In this document: positions 16,326 to 25,562 of the stretch, piece by piece
Numbering within the stretch: the first letter of the stretch is position 1
Layout of the letters: the number at the start of each line of letters is the position of its first letter
NCBI RefSeq assembly: GCF_002939945.1
Contig: NZ_MDEB01000002.1
Location: 532,975 to 596,974 of the forward strand
DNA length: 64,000 nucleotides
Reading direction: 5' to 3'
Origin: Xanthomonas arboricola pv. populi
Lineage (GTDB): Bacteria; Pseudomonadota; Gammaproteobacteria; Xanthomonadales; Xanthomonadaceae
Translations under genes and position numbers: made by a program
The notes under the pieces: model-generated
Database searches by the model: none
Told to the model about the DNA's origin: nothing
Seen by the model: the letters and a program-made list of their open reading frames with translations, nothing else

Positions 16326-19300
16326 GTAACACCGTAGCCAAGCGCCACCACACGGCGGCCGTTGGGCGCGTAGGCGTAGAACTTCCCGCCGACGAACTCG
16401 TTGCGACCGCCACCCGGTGTGGCACCGATGATCTCCACGACGTCCGCCGAGAACGTGATCTTGCCGATGGTGCCGTTGTTCACCGATTGCATGCCGATAA
16501 CCTTTCCACCCGCATCCAGCGCCCATGTGTACGATGCGAAATAGCTGGCGACGCCATTCTCGTTGATCGTCGTCCGGGCTTCGAGAGATTGGGTAGCTGA
16601 CGCCAGCGTGCTCACCGCATTTTCATCGGTATATGTTGTCGCCGTTGTCCCTGGCTCAAGCTTTGCTCGCCTAAATCTCACGGTGCTATTCGTGCCCTCG
16701 ATGATGTTTCTGACCCTGGCACTCACCATTCCCGTCCCGCGAGCCAGCGTCACTACCACACGCTGCCACCCGCCAACAGTAGTTGGGACAGAGGAAACAC
16801 TGGAACTGCCCAAGTTCTGGCCTTGGGCATTGAAGTAAATCAGTTCAATTCGCGCAGTACCGGTTGAATTATTGCGGAACACATCGATCGAGTATGTGTA
16901 ATCGCCTATGGCAGCGGCGCAATCTTGAGACATCGCCGTTCCGCCAGCGACACCGCCATTGTCCACGAAGTACCCGAACCTGGCTTCATATCCAATCGTC
17001 ACACCGGCTGGAATTGACCAACCCAACCCACCTTGCGCCCATGTTGGATTAACCAGCATGTTTGAGTTTGCGTTCGTCCTCGCAGTGACCGCGGTGAGCG
17101 CGTTACTGGTCGCAGTGGCTTGGTTGCCCACTTGTTGCACCTGTGAGTTCAGCGCATTGAGCGCTGCTGTCTCCGCTTTGCCCGCAACAGCAGCGTTAGT
17201 GGCTTCGATACGCTGGCCGAGAGCCTGGTCACCACTTACGCGAGCCTGATCCACGGCAGTCACACTCGCGGAGGTGGCCACACCTCCATTACCCGATGGC
17301 ATGCGCGCCTCAACGACGCCCACCCTCTGACCCAGTGCATTGTCTCTGAAGGCGCTGGCCTCATTGACTTCAGTCACGAGCGCAGACGTTGCGAGGCCTC
17401 CTGAGCCCGCAGGCATCCGCGCCTCCACGACACCCACCCGCTGCCCCAGTGCCTGATCGCCATTTGCTCGCGCCGTCATCTCATCAGCAACAGATGCAGA
17501 GCTGGCCACCTGCCCCGCACCCGCAGGCAATCGGGCAATCACGCCCGAAAGCCGAGTCACTTCGGCCGCCAGGTTGTTCGCTGTCTGCGTCGCCATGTCG
17601 ATCGCCGCAGCCATCGCCTCGCCGGCGCTCGCGTAGTTGCCGACGTTCTGCCAGGTGGCATCGTTACCCACCGGCACCACATCGGAGTTTGGCACCCGCG
17701 CCCGGTACAGCCGCCCGTCGTAGCGTACGAAGTCGCCCTTCGGGTAGGAGCCCGTGGATGTCCAATCATCGGCGTTGACCAGATCGCCCAGGGTGGCATT
17801 GAGCGCGTCGGCGTGTGCGATTGCATCCTCGCGCGCCTTGTTTGCCGCAGCCAGAGCTTGCTCTGCGATCTGTCGGTCTCGCGCCGCAGCTTCGAGAAAG
17901 CCCTGCCGGATCTCCTCGGTGGTCTTGTCGATCGCCTGCTGCATCTCCTCTTGCAGCTCGCCGAGGTTCTTGCCCAGCGTCTTCGTGACGTACTTGGCCG
18001 CCACCGACAGCGTGCCGTTGGTGTTGCGCGCGCGGATGGCAAACGTCCACTTGCCCGAGGACGGGATGGGCGAGTCGAATGCACCGGTGTGGTAACCGCT
18101 GTCGCCGACCGGCGTCATGGCGTCCCACGCCGGCATCGGCGCGCCCTGCTCCGGGGCCTGGACGTAGCGGATCTCCGCGCCCGCCAGGTTGGCCGACTGG
18201 ATGGTGTCGTTCCAGAAGCCCCAGGTGTAGCGCCGGATGCCGCCGGAGATCTCCTCCACGTCGAACAGGTCGTAGTTCACCGGCGGCGCGTCGGCGCCGA
18301 TGGTCGTGAAGATCAGCGAGGCGCCCACGCCCATCTGCCCTTCCGGGCCGAACGGACGCACGTTGATGGTGTAGGTGCCGGCGCGTGGGATGCGCCACCG
18401 CGCCGTGCGCGTGCGCGTCTGCGCCACCTCCACCAGCTCGCCATTGCCGTCCGACGCCGAGGCGTACACCACCGCGTGATCGAACGGGCCGGTGATGTCG
18501 AAGGTGGCCACCAAATCGGTAGCCGTAACGTCACCCGTGGTGATCAGGTCCTCGTTGATTGCCAGGTTGCTGAGGATCGGCCGGGTTGCCAGCGATGAGC
18601 CATTCTCCGGCCGGATGTACTGTCCGGTCTTGACGTAAATCCAGAACTCGGGGCCCTCCGGCACCACGTTGATGCTTGCGCCCTTGAGATCACTCTCCGG
18701 CTCGATCACCACCACGCGCGCGCGCAGGCCGGGTGTGGCCTTGAAGTCGTAGATCCACACCGTGTCGTGGGCCGGGTTGTCCTGCCACCCGCCCTGCACC
18801 ATCGAATCCTCATAGCCCTCGCCTGGCAGCGGCGCATCGTCCGGCCATTCCTCGACCAGCTGGATGGTGTCGGTCGCCTCCGTGAAGTTGCGCACACGGA
18901 ACGTGCGATAAACCGCCTCGCCCGGGATGCGCAGGCCAATGAAGGCGCTGCGCGCATCTGGCGGCGGCACCGGCTCGTCCAGCGTCAGCGTAACCGTGCC
19001 CAGTACCGCGCTCCGCTCTGCCGCGACGATGCGCCCGCCGAATCCCCACTGCGTGAGGTCGTGCGAAATCGACAGCATCGACATGCGGCGATAAGAGAGG
19101 TACTGCAGGTCCTGCGCAAAGCCGATGTCCTTGTACTGGAACAGGCTCTGCGCGAGGTGGTAGCGCGCCATCTCGGCCGCATGCGCCTCTCGGCCAATGC
19201 CCTCACCGGTGAGCCGCGCAGGGCTGAGCATATCTTCGATCCTGATGCCCGGTGCCGGCACGCGCAGCATTTCGACCTTCTTGGTCGTGCTGTCGAAGTA

Positions 19301-20926
19301 GCTGTACTCAATGCCGTCGGCAGCGCTGGCCAGCGTGTAGTCCACGCTGAAGCTGCCCTTCTTCATCTCCGCCATGTTGACCACACCCGAGAGCGGCTGC
19401 TCGTCGGCTGCCCACACCACCGAAAGGCGACCGCCGGCCCAGCTGGTCTGCCCCATGCCAACCAGAGCGATCGCCTGCAGCACCTCGTCGTGGTTGCGCT
19501 CTTCGGTCAGCCAGTAGTCGTAGGTGTAGCCGTTCGCCTCGCAGTGACCCATGAAGCCCTGCAGCGACTCGATGTCGATCTCCTCGTCGCTTTTGCCCAT
19601 GCCGGCGATGAGCTTGCCGTTCTGGTCGTAATACCCGCGGACGTACTTGAGGATGTGGGCGCCCGGGTTGCTCGTCTCCTCCGTTACCCAGCTGCCGTTG
19701 CGCCACACAGGGATCGGCGCGGCGATGTGCTCGGCCACCAACTCATCAGGTTGGCCATTGAGCTGGCCGGTGCCCTTCATCAGGATGCCGCTGCGCGCAA
19801 GGCCGGCGTACGTCGCAGTGTCGGCCTGCACGCTGCCCATCGTCGACCACTGAAAGTCGTTGCGCTGGGTGTTATCGCCCTCGTAGTTACCTTGCCCCAG
19901 GATACGCACGCGCACGTCGTACTGGCCCTTGGCCACATCCGCCGACAGCGTGGCGCGCTTGCTCACGTCCAGCTTGTCGCCAGTGAACGTCTGCGTGGCC
20001 AGCGTGGCCCAGATGCCGGTGCCGGCCGGCGCATACTGCACCTGCACAGTTTCGGAGACGTTGTAGGCCTTCCCCGATGTGCCCACGCCGCCCAGCACGT
20101 ATTCCAGGTTGATCTGGATGCGCACGGTGTCTGCGCTGGTGGTGCGCGTAACGAAATCGGCCGTATCCGGCAGCTCGCCGCCGTCGGTGGTGTCCACGTT
20201 GCTGTAAAGCGGAATGGTTTCATCCGGCATCTGGCTATAGCCGGAGTGGTAGACACTCACGCCTTCGTAGCTGGACAGCGGTGTGCCGGCATTGGTGAAC
20301 ACGCCGACGCGGCCCACGCCGATACCCGGCGTGAGCACCATGCCGATGTACTGGTTGTCGCCCTCGTAGAACGTATAGGGCTTGCTGGCGAAGTCGGGGG
20401 CGATCGGCATGCGACCAAACAGCAGGCCCACCGGCTCATACGGGCGCAGACGGTTCCGCGGCGCCGCGAGGCTGTAAACCGTGCCCGCCGCGCTCGGGCC
20501 CGCAGGGCTCTCCACCTTCGGCCCTAGCGTTTTATTGATCAGGAGCGAGCCAGCAACAAAGGCTGCCGTGTACGCAACCGCCGCACCGGTAGTGCCCAGC
20601 CCCGCAGCCCACGTCGCACCAGCGCCGCCAGTGAAGTAGATCAACGCGGCCATGGCCACGATGTACAGCGCATTCCTGCCGACAGCGCCGCGCACCTCAA
20701 TGACCTGGCCATCCTTCGGATAGACGTAAGCCCATAGATGCCGCGGCACGACGCGCCCACCGATCGACACCGACCAATCGCCCTGGTCCAGATCGATCAC
20801 GTGCCGATGCAGGAAATCGCACAGGCGCTCGCCTGGCTGCAGGTCCATCGCGATGTGGCGCTGCCCTTCCAGCGTCACCGGATGCGGCGTCAGCACCAAC
20901 TGGCCGTCGCAAGCAGGCGTGGTCAT
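16322..20926 (-). CDS. Lambda J-like tail tip / host specificity protein
   Basis: A 1534-residue protein, the largest in the prophage and the last major tail gene, as lambda J. A hydrophobic segment near residues 85-130 (IVAMAALIYFTGGAGA) is typical of J homologues, followed by the long beta-rich tip core with fibronectin-like parts, an Ala/Glu-rich coiled coil, and a GSYPKGDFVRYDGRLYRA stretch resembling chitin-binding CBM5/12 modules. After that come repeats of GQRVGVVEARMP, a CBM4/9-like module (SNMLVNPTWAQGGLGWS) and a DUF1983-like end (FSADVVEIIG). The start at 20926 was chosen for the TGATG overlap with the previous gene; an ATG three codons earlier is possible. Confidence 0.92.
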   Translation of the reverse strand: MTTPACDGQLVLTPHPVTLEGQRHIAMDLQPGERLCDFLHRHVIDLDQGDWSVSIGGRVVPRHLWAYVYPKDGQVIEVRGAVGRNALYIVAMAALIYFTGGAGATWAAGLGTTGAAVAYTAAFVAGSLLINKTLGPKVESPAGPSAAGTVYSLAAPRNRLRPYEPVGLLFGRMPIAPDFASKPYTFYEGDNQYIGMVLTPGIGVGRVGVFTNAGTPLSSYEGVSVYHSGYSQMPDETIPLYSNVDTTDGGELPDTADFVTRTTSADTVRIQINLEYVLGGVGTSGKAYNVSETVQVQYAPAGTGIWATLATQTFTGDKLDVSKRATLSADVAKGQYDVRVRILGQGNYEGDNTQRNDFQWSTMGSVQADTATYAGLARSGILMKGTGQLNGQPDELVAEHIAAPIPVWRNGSWVTEETSNPGAHILKYVRGYYDQNGKLIAGMGKSDEEIDIESLQGFMGHCEANGYTYDYWLTEERNHDEVLQAIALVGMGQTSWAGGRLSVVWAADEQPLSGVVNMAEMKKGSFSVDYTLASAADGIEYSYFDSTTKKVEMLRVPAPGIRIEDMLSPARLTGEGIGREAHAAEMARYHLAQSLFQYKDIGFAQDLQYLSYRRMSMLSISHDLTQWGFGGRIVAAERSAVLGTVTLTLDEPVPPPDARSAFIGLRIPGEAVYRTFRVRNFTEATDTIQLVEEWPDDAPLPGEGYEDSMVQGGWQDNPAHDTVWIYDFKATPGLRARVVVIEPESDLKGASINVVPEGPEFWIYVKTGQYIRPENGSSLATRPILSNLAINEDLITTGDVTATDLVATFDITGPFDHAVVYASASDGNGELVEVAQTRTRTARWRIPRAGTYTINVRPFGPEGQMGVGASLIFTTIGADAPPVNYDLFDVEEISGGIRRYTWGFWNDTIQSANLAGAEIRYVQAPEQGAPMPAWDAMTPVGDSGYHTGAFDSPIPSSGKWTFAIRARNTNGTLSVAAKYVTKTLGKNLGELQEEMQQAIDKTTEEIRQGFLEAAARDRQIAEQALAAANKAREDAIAHADALNATLGDLVNADDWTSTGSYPKGDFVRYDGRLYRARVPNSDVVPVGNDATWQNVGNYASAGEAMAAAIDMATQTANNLAAEVTRLSGVIARLPAGAGQVASSASVADEMTARANGDQALGQRVGVVEARMPAGSGGLATSALVTEVNEASAFRDNALGQRVGVVEARMPSGNGGVATSASVTAVDQARVSGDQALGQRIEATNAAVAGKAETAALNALNSQVQQVGNQATATSNALTAVTARTNANSNMLVNPTWAQGGLGWSIPAGVTIGYEARFGYFVDNGGVAGGTAMSQDCAAAIGDYTYSIDVFRNNSTGTARIELIYFNAQGQNLGSSSVSSVPTTVGGWQRVVVTLARGTGMVSARVRNIIEGTNSTVRFRRAKLEPGTTATTYTDENAVSTLASATQSLEARTTINENGVASYFASYTWALDAGGKVIGMQSVNNGTIGKITFSADVVEIIGATPGGGRNEFVGGKFYAYAPNGRRVVALGYGVT

Positions 20927-21318
20927 CAGACCCATGTGTAATACCCCTCGATCCGTGCGCCGTAGTCCGGCAGCTCGCGCACCCGATGCAGCCAGCTGCT
21001 GCCGAGCGCGCTGGTTGTGTGGAGCACCCAACCCTCGTGGGCCAGGTAGAAGAAGACGCCGACGTGCCCGGGCCGGCTTTGGCCCTTGTCGAACATCAGC
21101 ACCAGGTCGCCGTCGGCCGGCCTGTTGGTTGGCGCCGCATATGCACGGGACAACTCGCCCAGCGCCACCTGCCCTGCAGCACCACGCGGGCGCCGCGCCG
21201 GCACCTGCACGTCGCGGCCGAACAGCTCGCGCTGCACCTGCATCACCAGGTCGGCGCAGTCGTAGCTGTCAGCGTCGTACGGGATGTTGAGGAACCGCTC
21301 CACCTCGCTGGCCCGCAT
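20926..21318 (-). CDS. NlpC/P60-like tail assembly peptidase (lambda K-like)
   Basis: A 130-residue protein with the NlpC/P60 active-site Cys in SYDCADLV and the His in GHVGVFF. In lambda-type phages this cysteine peptidase fold sits just before the J gene and acts in tail-tip assembly or cell-wall passage. It is coupled by TGATG at both ends, which fixes the start at 21318. Confidence 0.85.
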   Translation of the reverse strand: MRASEVERFLNIPYDADSYDCADLVMQVQRELFGRDVQVPARRPRGAAGQVALGELSRAYAAPTNRPADGDLVLMFDKGQSRPGHVGVFFYLAHEGWVLHTTSALGSSWLHRVRELPDYGARIEGYYTWV

Positions 21319-21779
21319 CAGAAGATCCCCGGCAGCGTGTGCGGATTCGCGCGCAGCTTTACCGCCTGCTGGCGCATGAAGAAGTCCACGCCAATCTGCG
21401 CGGTGATCAGCGGGCCGGCAGCGTGCACCTGTGTCAGCGGCAGGTAGAACCGCCGGGCGATGACGTCGGGCTGCACACGATCCGTGATCAGGACACGGCA
21501 CATCACCAGCTCGTTAGGCTGGACGCGCTCCAGATCCTCGGTAATGCCGCGACCCACGTTGTCCACTTCGAGCTGCGCGCGTGGTGTCTGCCCGGCCTGA
21601 TCAGCTGGCGGCGTAAACCGAAACCGGCAGCGGATGTAGAGGTTGCCATTGCTGACCCAGTCCTGCGTGTCGTTGACGATGCGCAGGACTGCACCAAACG
21701 ATGGCGCGGTCATCTCCAATAGTTCGAGCGGTCCGTCGGTGTCGGTGACGCGCTGGCGGCGCTCCTGGAACGTGCTCAT
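21318..21779 (-). CDS. Minor tail protein (DUF1833-like)
   Basis: A 153-residue protein containing ELLEMTAPSFG..LRIVND and the VDNVGR segment typical of DUF1833 phage tail proteins. Gene order before the NlpC/P60 and J-like genes matches that of lambda L. Overlaps both neighbours by 4-5 bases. Confidence 0.8.
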   Translation of the reverse strand: MSTFQERRQRVTDTDGPLELLEMTAPSFGAVLRIVNDTQDWVSNGNLYIRCRFRFTPPADQAGQTPRAQLEVDNVGRGITEDLERVQPNELVMCRVLITDRVQPDVIARRFYLPLTQVHAAGPLITAQIGVDFFMRQQAVKLRANPHTLPGIF

Positions 21780-22132
21780 CGCAGGTACTCGATCTGCACG
21801 TCACATTGGTACGGGCGATCGACGCCTTCCACGGCGCGCAGCTCGCCAATGTCTCCGCCGATGAACTGCGCGGTGATTTGCTGTCCACTTCGCGGGTGCG
21901 CCATCGTGAACGTGCCGACAACCTTGATCACATCGAAGTACCAATCCAGGAATGCCGTGGCGTCATCCTCCGTGGAGAAATCGAAGGACAGCAGCAGATT
22001 CACCACAGTCCGCGAGTTGATCCGCTCCTGTTTGGGCAGGCCGCGATCCATTTCCGTTCGATTGACTGAGGGCACGGGCCGCTCGCGGATGGCGTCGTAA
22101 AGCACGCCGACATAGCTCGGTAGGCTTGCCAT
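21776..22132 (-). CDS. Minor tail protein (lambda M-like position)
   Basis: A 118-residue protein directly after the tape measure gene, overlapping it as TGATG. LLSFDFSTEDDATAFLDWYF and the acidic, beta-rich composition fit tail-tip adaptor proteins at this position. The identity is mainly positional. Confidence 0.75.
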   Translation of the reverse strand: MASLPSYVGVLYDAIRERPVPSVNRTEMDRGLPKQERINSRTVVNLLLSFDFSTEDDATAFLDWYFDVIKVVGTFTMAHPRSGQQITAQFIGGDIGELRAVEGVDRPYQCDVQIEYLR

Positions 22133-24924
22133 CAGCGTCGCGGCCTTGTGTCGAAGCGGCTTTCGATGGCACCGGCCATCCGCCCGCCACTTGCAATGTC
22201 GGCAGCACCGATGTCGATGATCATCTTGCGCAGCTCACTGCCATCCGCACCGCGGCTGCGCTCTTCGCGTTGCTGCGTTGGTTGGCCCGAATAGTTATTG
22301 ATCTCCACAGCCATCTGGCCCCCACCGCGTCCGGCAGCGGGCATCACGGTCCTGCCAACCAATCCGCCCGCCGCATAACCTCGGCCGCTGCGTATCGTGC
22401 TGAGCAGGGAAAGAAATGCGCCAGGCCCGCCAATAGAGGCGATGTCGCGCTGGCTCAACACGCCCTCACCCTTGTGCACAACACCCGCCGGCTCGAACTT
22501 GCCGCCCGGCCCGGTGTACCCGCCGGTGTCCCAGCCCTGCAGCGGGATCGTCTCGCGCTGTACGGCTCCGACCTGGCTGCCACCGAACACCCCACCCAGC
22601 AGGCTGGTCATCCCCTTGCGCACCGTGATCCGCGCAAAGTCAGCGATGATCGAGTTAGCCATGTCTCTGAAGCTGACTTTGCTGTTGGTCGTTGCCTTGA
22701 CCACCATGTCCTCAAACGAGGTCAGCGCCGACGTGGTGGCACTTTCCACCGCACCGGCCGCGTTGCTCGCCTCATCGCGGTAGTTCGCCCAGGCAGCCGC
22801 CGCTCCCCTGCCCCAATCGGCCTGTGCCTCCGACATGCGCACGTACCCATCGCGGATCACCTGCACACGGCGCTCGGTAGCATCACGCACCGCCGCCTCT
22901 TCAGCGGCGGCAGTCGCTTCATCGATTCGGCCGGTGTTCTTCTGCAGTGCGAGCTCGGTGAGCCGCTGCGCTTGCTCGCGGTAGACGCCGTTGAGGCGCT
23001 GCTGGATCTCGAACTCGCGATCGCCCGCGCCAACCCGGGCGATCATGGCGTCCATGTCCTCCTGGAGCGCATCGGTGCTGGCGTTGAGCGCCGCCTTGTA
23101 GGAGGCCAGCGCGTCCTCGCGCTGCTTCTTCAGCTTGCTCTCTTCGGTGGACAACACCTGCAGGGCCGCGGCGCCCTCGGTGCGCACCTTGGCCAGCTGC
23201 GCCTCCAACTCGCCGACCTGCTTGTTGACGTCGATCGACTGCTTGCCGCTGACGTTGCGGCTATTGAGGTAGTCGATCTGCTTCTGCAGCGACTGCGCTT
23301 CTGCGGCGGTGCCCCGCTCGGCCAGCTCACGCATGCGCTGGTAGTAGGTCTCGGCCGTCACCTCGCGCGCCTGGTACTGCGCCTGCAGCACCTTGGTGCT
23401 GGTGGTGATCTGCGCCTGCTCGGCGGTGAACGCATCCTTGATGCTTTGCAGGCCCGCAGAGCGGCTGGCGGTTGCGAGACTTGTGGCGCCCCTAGCGCCT
23501 TTGGCCGCCGCTTCGGCGCGCATTACTTTTTCGCGCTCGGCGAGCAGCTTTGCGTCGGTTACTCCCGCTTTCGCCGCATCCACCTTCATCTGCTTGATCT
23601 GACCCTCGAGGTCAAGCGTCTTGCTCAAGCGGCTATTGGTGTCATCCTGGAATTTCAGGCTGGCCCGCGCTTGCTCAGAGTCGACTGTCGGCCCACGATC
23701 GACGGTTGCGATCACGTTGGAAAAGTCCGGCCCGGCCGCGCTTTCCAGCGCGCCCTTGGATGCCTTGATGAGGCTGCCCAGCGCACCCAGCGAATTAAGC
23801 ATGCCACCGCCGATCGTCTGACCAGCGGTGCTCTTTTCGGCCTGTTCCTGCTTTTCGGCGATCTCGTCCAACAGGCCCGAGTAACGAGCAAGGCCGCCGA
23901 CGACGCCACCTGAGTTGGCCAATGCGGCGCTCAGCCTTTTCCAGACGACACTGTTGCCGAGCGCGTCCTGCTTGGAGATCACGCGGTCCAGAAGATCGGC
24001 GTACTTTTCGACCTCGCCCCAGGCGCCAGAGGCCTCATCTTTGATGCTTGTCCACGCACGGGACATTGCCGGCATGTCCGTCTGCGCACGCCGCGCCACG
24101 CTCTCCAGGTGGGAATCGTAGAGCTGAACTGCCTCAGCAACAGCCTGCTGCTTGTTGCCTTCTTCGACCAGGGTATTGATGCGGTCCAGCTGCGTCTGGG
24201 TGAGAAAGTGCTCGGTCTCGTTGAGCTTGAGCAGCGCCTCGACCGGGTCCTTACGGATGTCCTCGAACTTGGCGATCGTTTCGTCGATCGCCTGCCCGGT
24301 TGCGGCCTGCATCAGCGCGGCGCTGGCCGCGACCCGGTCGAACTGCTCTCCGGTGAATTTCCCGGACTCAGCGACCTTGAGCACCGCCTCGCGGGCACTG
24401 CCCAGGGAGACACCGTCCAGCTGGTCCAGCTTCGAGACCAAGCCCTCCAGCTGCCCAGTGGATGCGGCTGCGTAGTTACCCGTGGCAACCAGTGCATTGC
24501 TAAAGGCAAACGACCTGTCCTCGCCCTGCTTCCAGGCCAAGGCCAGCGCCGCGACCACAGCAGCGCTCAGAGTCAGTGGATTGACCATTGCCAGCACCGC
24601 ACCGGAGACGCCCTTCAGCGCAGGGCCAATGCCGCCAAAGCTGTCCTTGATCTGCCCACCCTGCTGCACCAGCACCGTGAACCACGGCATGCCGCCCTGC
24701 AGGCTGGTGAAGATGTCGGTGAACTGCATTGGCAGCTGCGCAAGGGCCTGGCTTGTCTGACCCGAGGTCTTGCCCAACTGCGTGATGACGTTGTTTCCAG
24801 GCAACGACTGGCCGGCCTGCTTGCGCACGTCGGACAGCTGACCGCGCAACACGGCCAGACCCTGCTTGATGTCGTTGAGGTCCGCACTGATGCGGACGCG
24901 CAAATTTGCTGATTGGTCGGCCAT
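22132..24924 (-). CDS. Tail tape measure protein
   Basis: A 930-residue protein. The N-terminal part has coiled-coil and hydrophobic segments typical of tape measures (ALKGVSGAVLAMVNPLTLSAAVVAALALAW), followed by long Ala/Glu/Gln-rich helices and a Gly-rich end (GGYTGPGGKFEPAGVVHKGE). The GG-YTGPG...HKGE wording is a hallmark of phage tape measure C-termini. Tape length determines tail length; 930 residues suggests a tail of roughly 130-140 nm by the usual 1.5 angstrom per residue rule. It starts just after the frameshift product stop. Confidence 0.93.
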   Translation of the reverse strand: MADQSANLRVRISADLNDIKQGLAVLRGQLSDVRKQAGQSLPGNNVITQLGKTSGQTSQALAQLPMQFTDIFTSLQGGMPWFTVLVQQGGQIKDSFGGIGPALKGVSGAVLAMVNPLTLSAAVVAALALAWKQGEDRSFAFSNALVATGNYAAASTGQLEGLVSKLDQLDGVSLGSAREAVLKVAESGKFTGEQFDRVAASAALMQAATGQAIDETIAKFEDIRKDPVEALLKLNETEHFLTQTQLDRINTLVEEGNKQQAVAEAVQLYDSHLESVARRAQTDMPAMSRAWTSIKDEASGAWGEVEKYADLLDRVISKQDALGNSVVWKRLSAALANSGGVVGGLARYSGLLDEIAEKQEQAEKSTAGQTIGGGMLNSLGALGSLIKASKGALESAAGPDFSNVIATVDRGPTVDSEQARASLKFQDDTNSRLSKTLDLEGQIKQMKVDAAKAGVTDAKLLAEREKVMRAEAAAKGARGATSLATASRSAGLQSIKDAFTAEQAQITTSTKVLQAQYQAREVTAETYYQRMRELAERGTAAEAQSLQKQIDYLNSRNVSGKQSIDVNKQVGELEAQLAKVRTEGAAALQVLSTEESKLKKQREDALASYKAALNASTDALQEDMDAMIARVGAGDREFEIQQRLNGVYREQAQRLTELALQKNTGRIDEATAAAEEAAVRDATERRVQVIRDGYVRMSEAQADWGRGAAAAWANYRDEASNAAGAVESATTSALTSFEDMVVKATTNSKVSFRDMANSIIADFARITVRKGMTSLLGGVFGGSQVGAVQRETIPLQGWDTGGYTGPGGKFEPAGVVHKGEGVLSQRDIASIGGPGAFLSLLSTIRSGRGYAAGGLVGRTVMPAAGRGGGQMAVEINNYSGQPTQQREERSRGADGSELRKMIIDIGAADIASGGRMAGAIESRFDTRPRR

Positions 24925-25562
24925 TTACCGGTTCAGATCGTCGAGGTACTTCGTAAAGGCGGCGGGCTCAGCACCCATCGCCATCCGCACGGCTTGCGCC
25001 GTGGATGCTTCGCGCATAAGCAGTTGCTCGCGGTCATCGCGCACAGCTGCTTCAGCAAATGCCCTGGCTTGCGCCAGGGTGTACGTCAGGACGTCTCGCC
25101 GCTGGTGTCCGCGGGCGACGAGGAAGTGGACGAGGTCGGCCCAGCCGGTTGCGCCTGCGTCATTCCCACCGCGTCGACCGCCTTGCCGGCGGCTCGCATC
25201 AGGCTCGGCAGGCGCTGGCCGAAAAAATCCTCATTGAGCTCCACCACCGCCTCGACCAGCGCAGCGGCATCTGCCAGCGAGGCATCGGCGATCCACGTCT
25301 CCGGCTTGCCTGCCACGATGGCGCCACCCTTTGCGAAGGCGGCGGCATCCTGCTCGAGCACATCCATCATCAGCGCGGCCACCTCGACGGTTCCGCCCGC
25401 GCTGACAAGGCTCGCTGCAACAATCACCCGGCCGATGATCGGCCGGGTCGCTTTGATGAAGGGGCCGATCTGCGCCAACGTCAGAGGTGCCAGTTCCAGC
25501 TGCTCGCCGCGGTAGGTGATCGTGCGCGTGGGCGGCGTCAAGATGTCGATGTCGTCGCTCAC
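24925..25562 (-). CDS. Tail assembly chaperone GT, made by -1 frameshift
   Basis: The stretch 24925-25088 has no gene of its own in a normal start context but encodes, in the -1 frame relative to the G-like gene, a coherent sequence (ATGWADLVHFLVARGH, then YTLAQARAFAEAA, then FTKYLDDLNR) ending in TAA immediately before the tape measure ATG. The -1 frame is open back to a canonical slippery heptamer, T TTT TTC, at 25227-25221. A slip there yields about 212 residues: 114 from G plus 98 from T. This matches the conserved G/GT rule of lambda-type phages. Confidence 0.85.
25086..25562 (-). CDS. Tail assembly chaperone G-like protein
   Basis: A 158-residue product of normal termination at 25086, with a beta start (TPPTRTITYRGEQLELAPLTLAQIGPF) typical of DUF6631-like/G-like chaperones, a helical middle, and a Ser/Pro/Thr-rich tail. 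It lies between the tube protein and tape measure genes, exactly where lambda G sits, and overlaps the tube gene by ATGA. Confidence 0.82.
   Translation of the reverse strand: MSDDIDILTPPTRTITYRGEQLELAPLTLAQIGPFIKATRPIIGRVIVAASLVSAGGTVEVAALMMDVLEQDAAAFAKGGAIVAGKPETWIADASLADAAALVEAVVELNEDFFGQRLPSLMRAAGKAVDAVGMTQAQPAGPTSSTSSSPADTSGETS
25221..25227 (-). promoter_or_regulatory. -1 ribosomal frameshift slippery site T TTT TTC
   Basis: On the coding strand, codons GAT TTT TTC contain the heptamer T TTT TTC in the correct phase (codons 112-114 of the G-like gene). Both P- and A-site tRNA-Phe can re-pair after a one-base slip. The -1 frame then runs open to the T-like end. Confidence 0.82.

Noticed and set aside
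18767..20527. Rightward 586-residue frame opposite the J-like gene
   Set aside because: His/Val/Arg-rich antisense shadow of a well-supported tail protein.
22126..23913. Rightward 595-residue frame opposite the tape measure
   Set aside because: Antisense shadow without domains; the tape measure on the other strand has hallmark features.
25161..25175. G GGA ATG as the frameshift site
   Set aside because: It resembles the lambda slippery site, but the A-site tRNA-Met could not re-pair in the -1 frame; the upstream T TTT TTC fits all rules.
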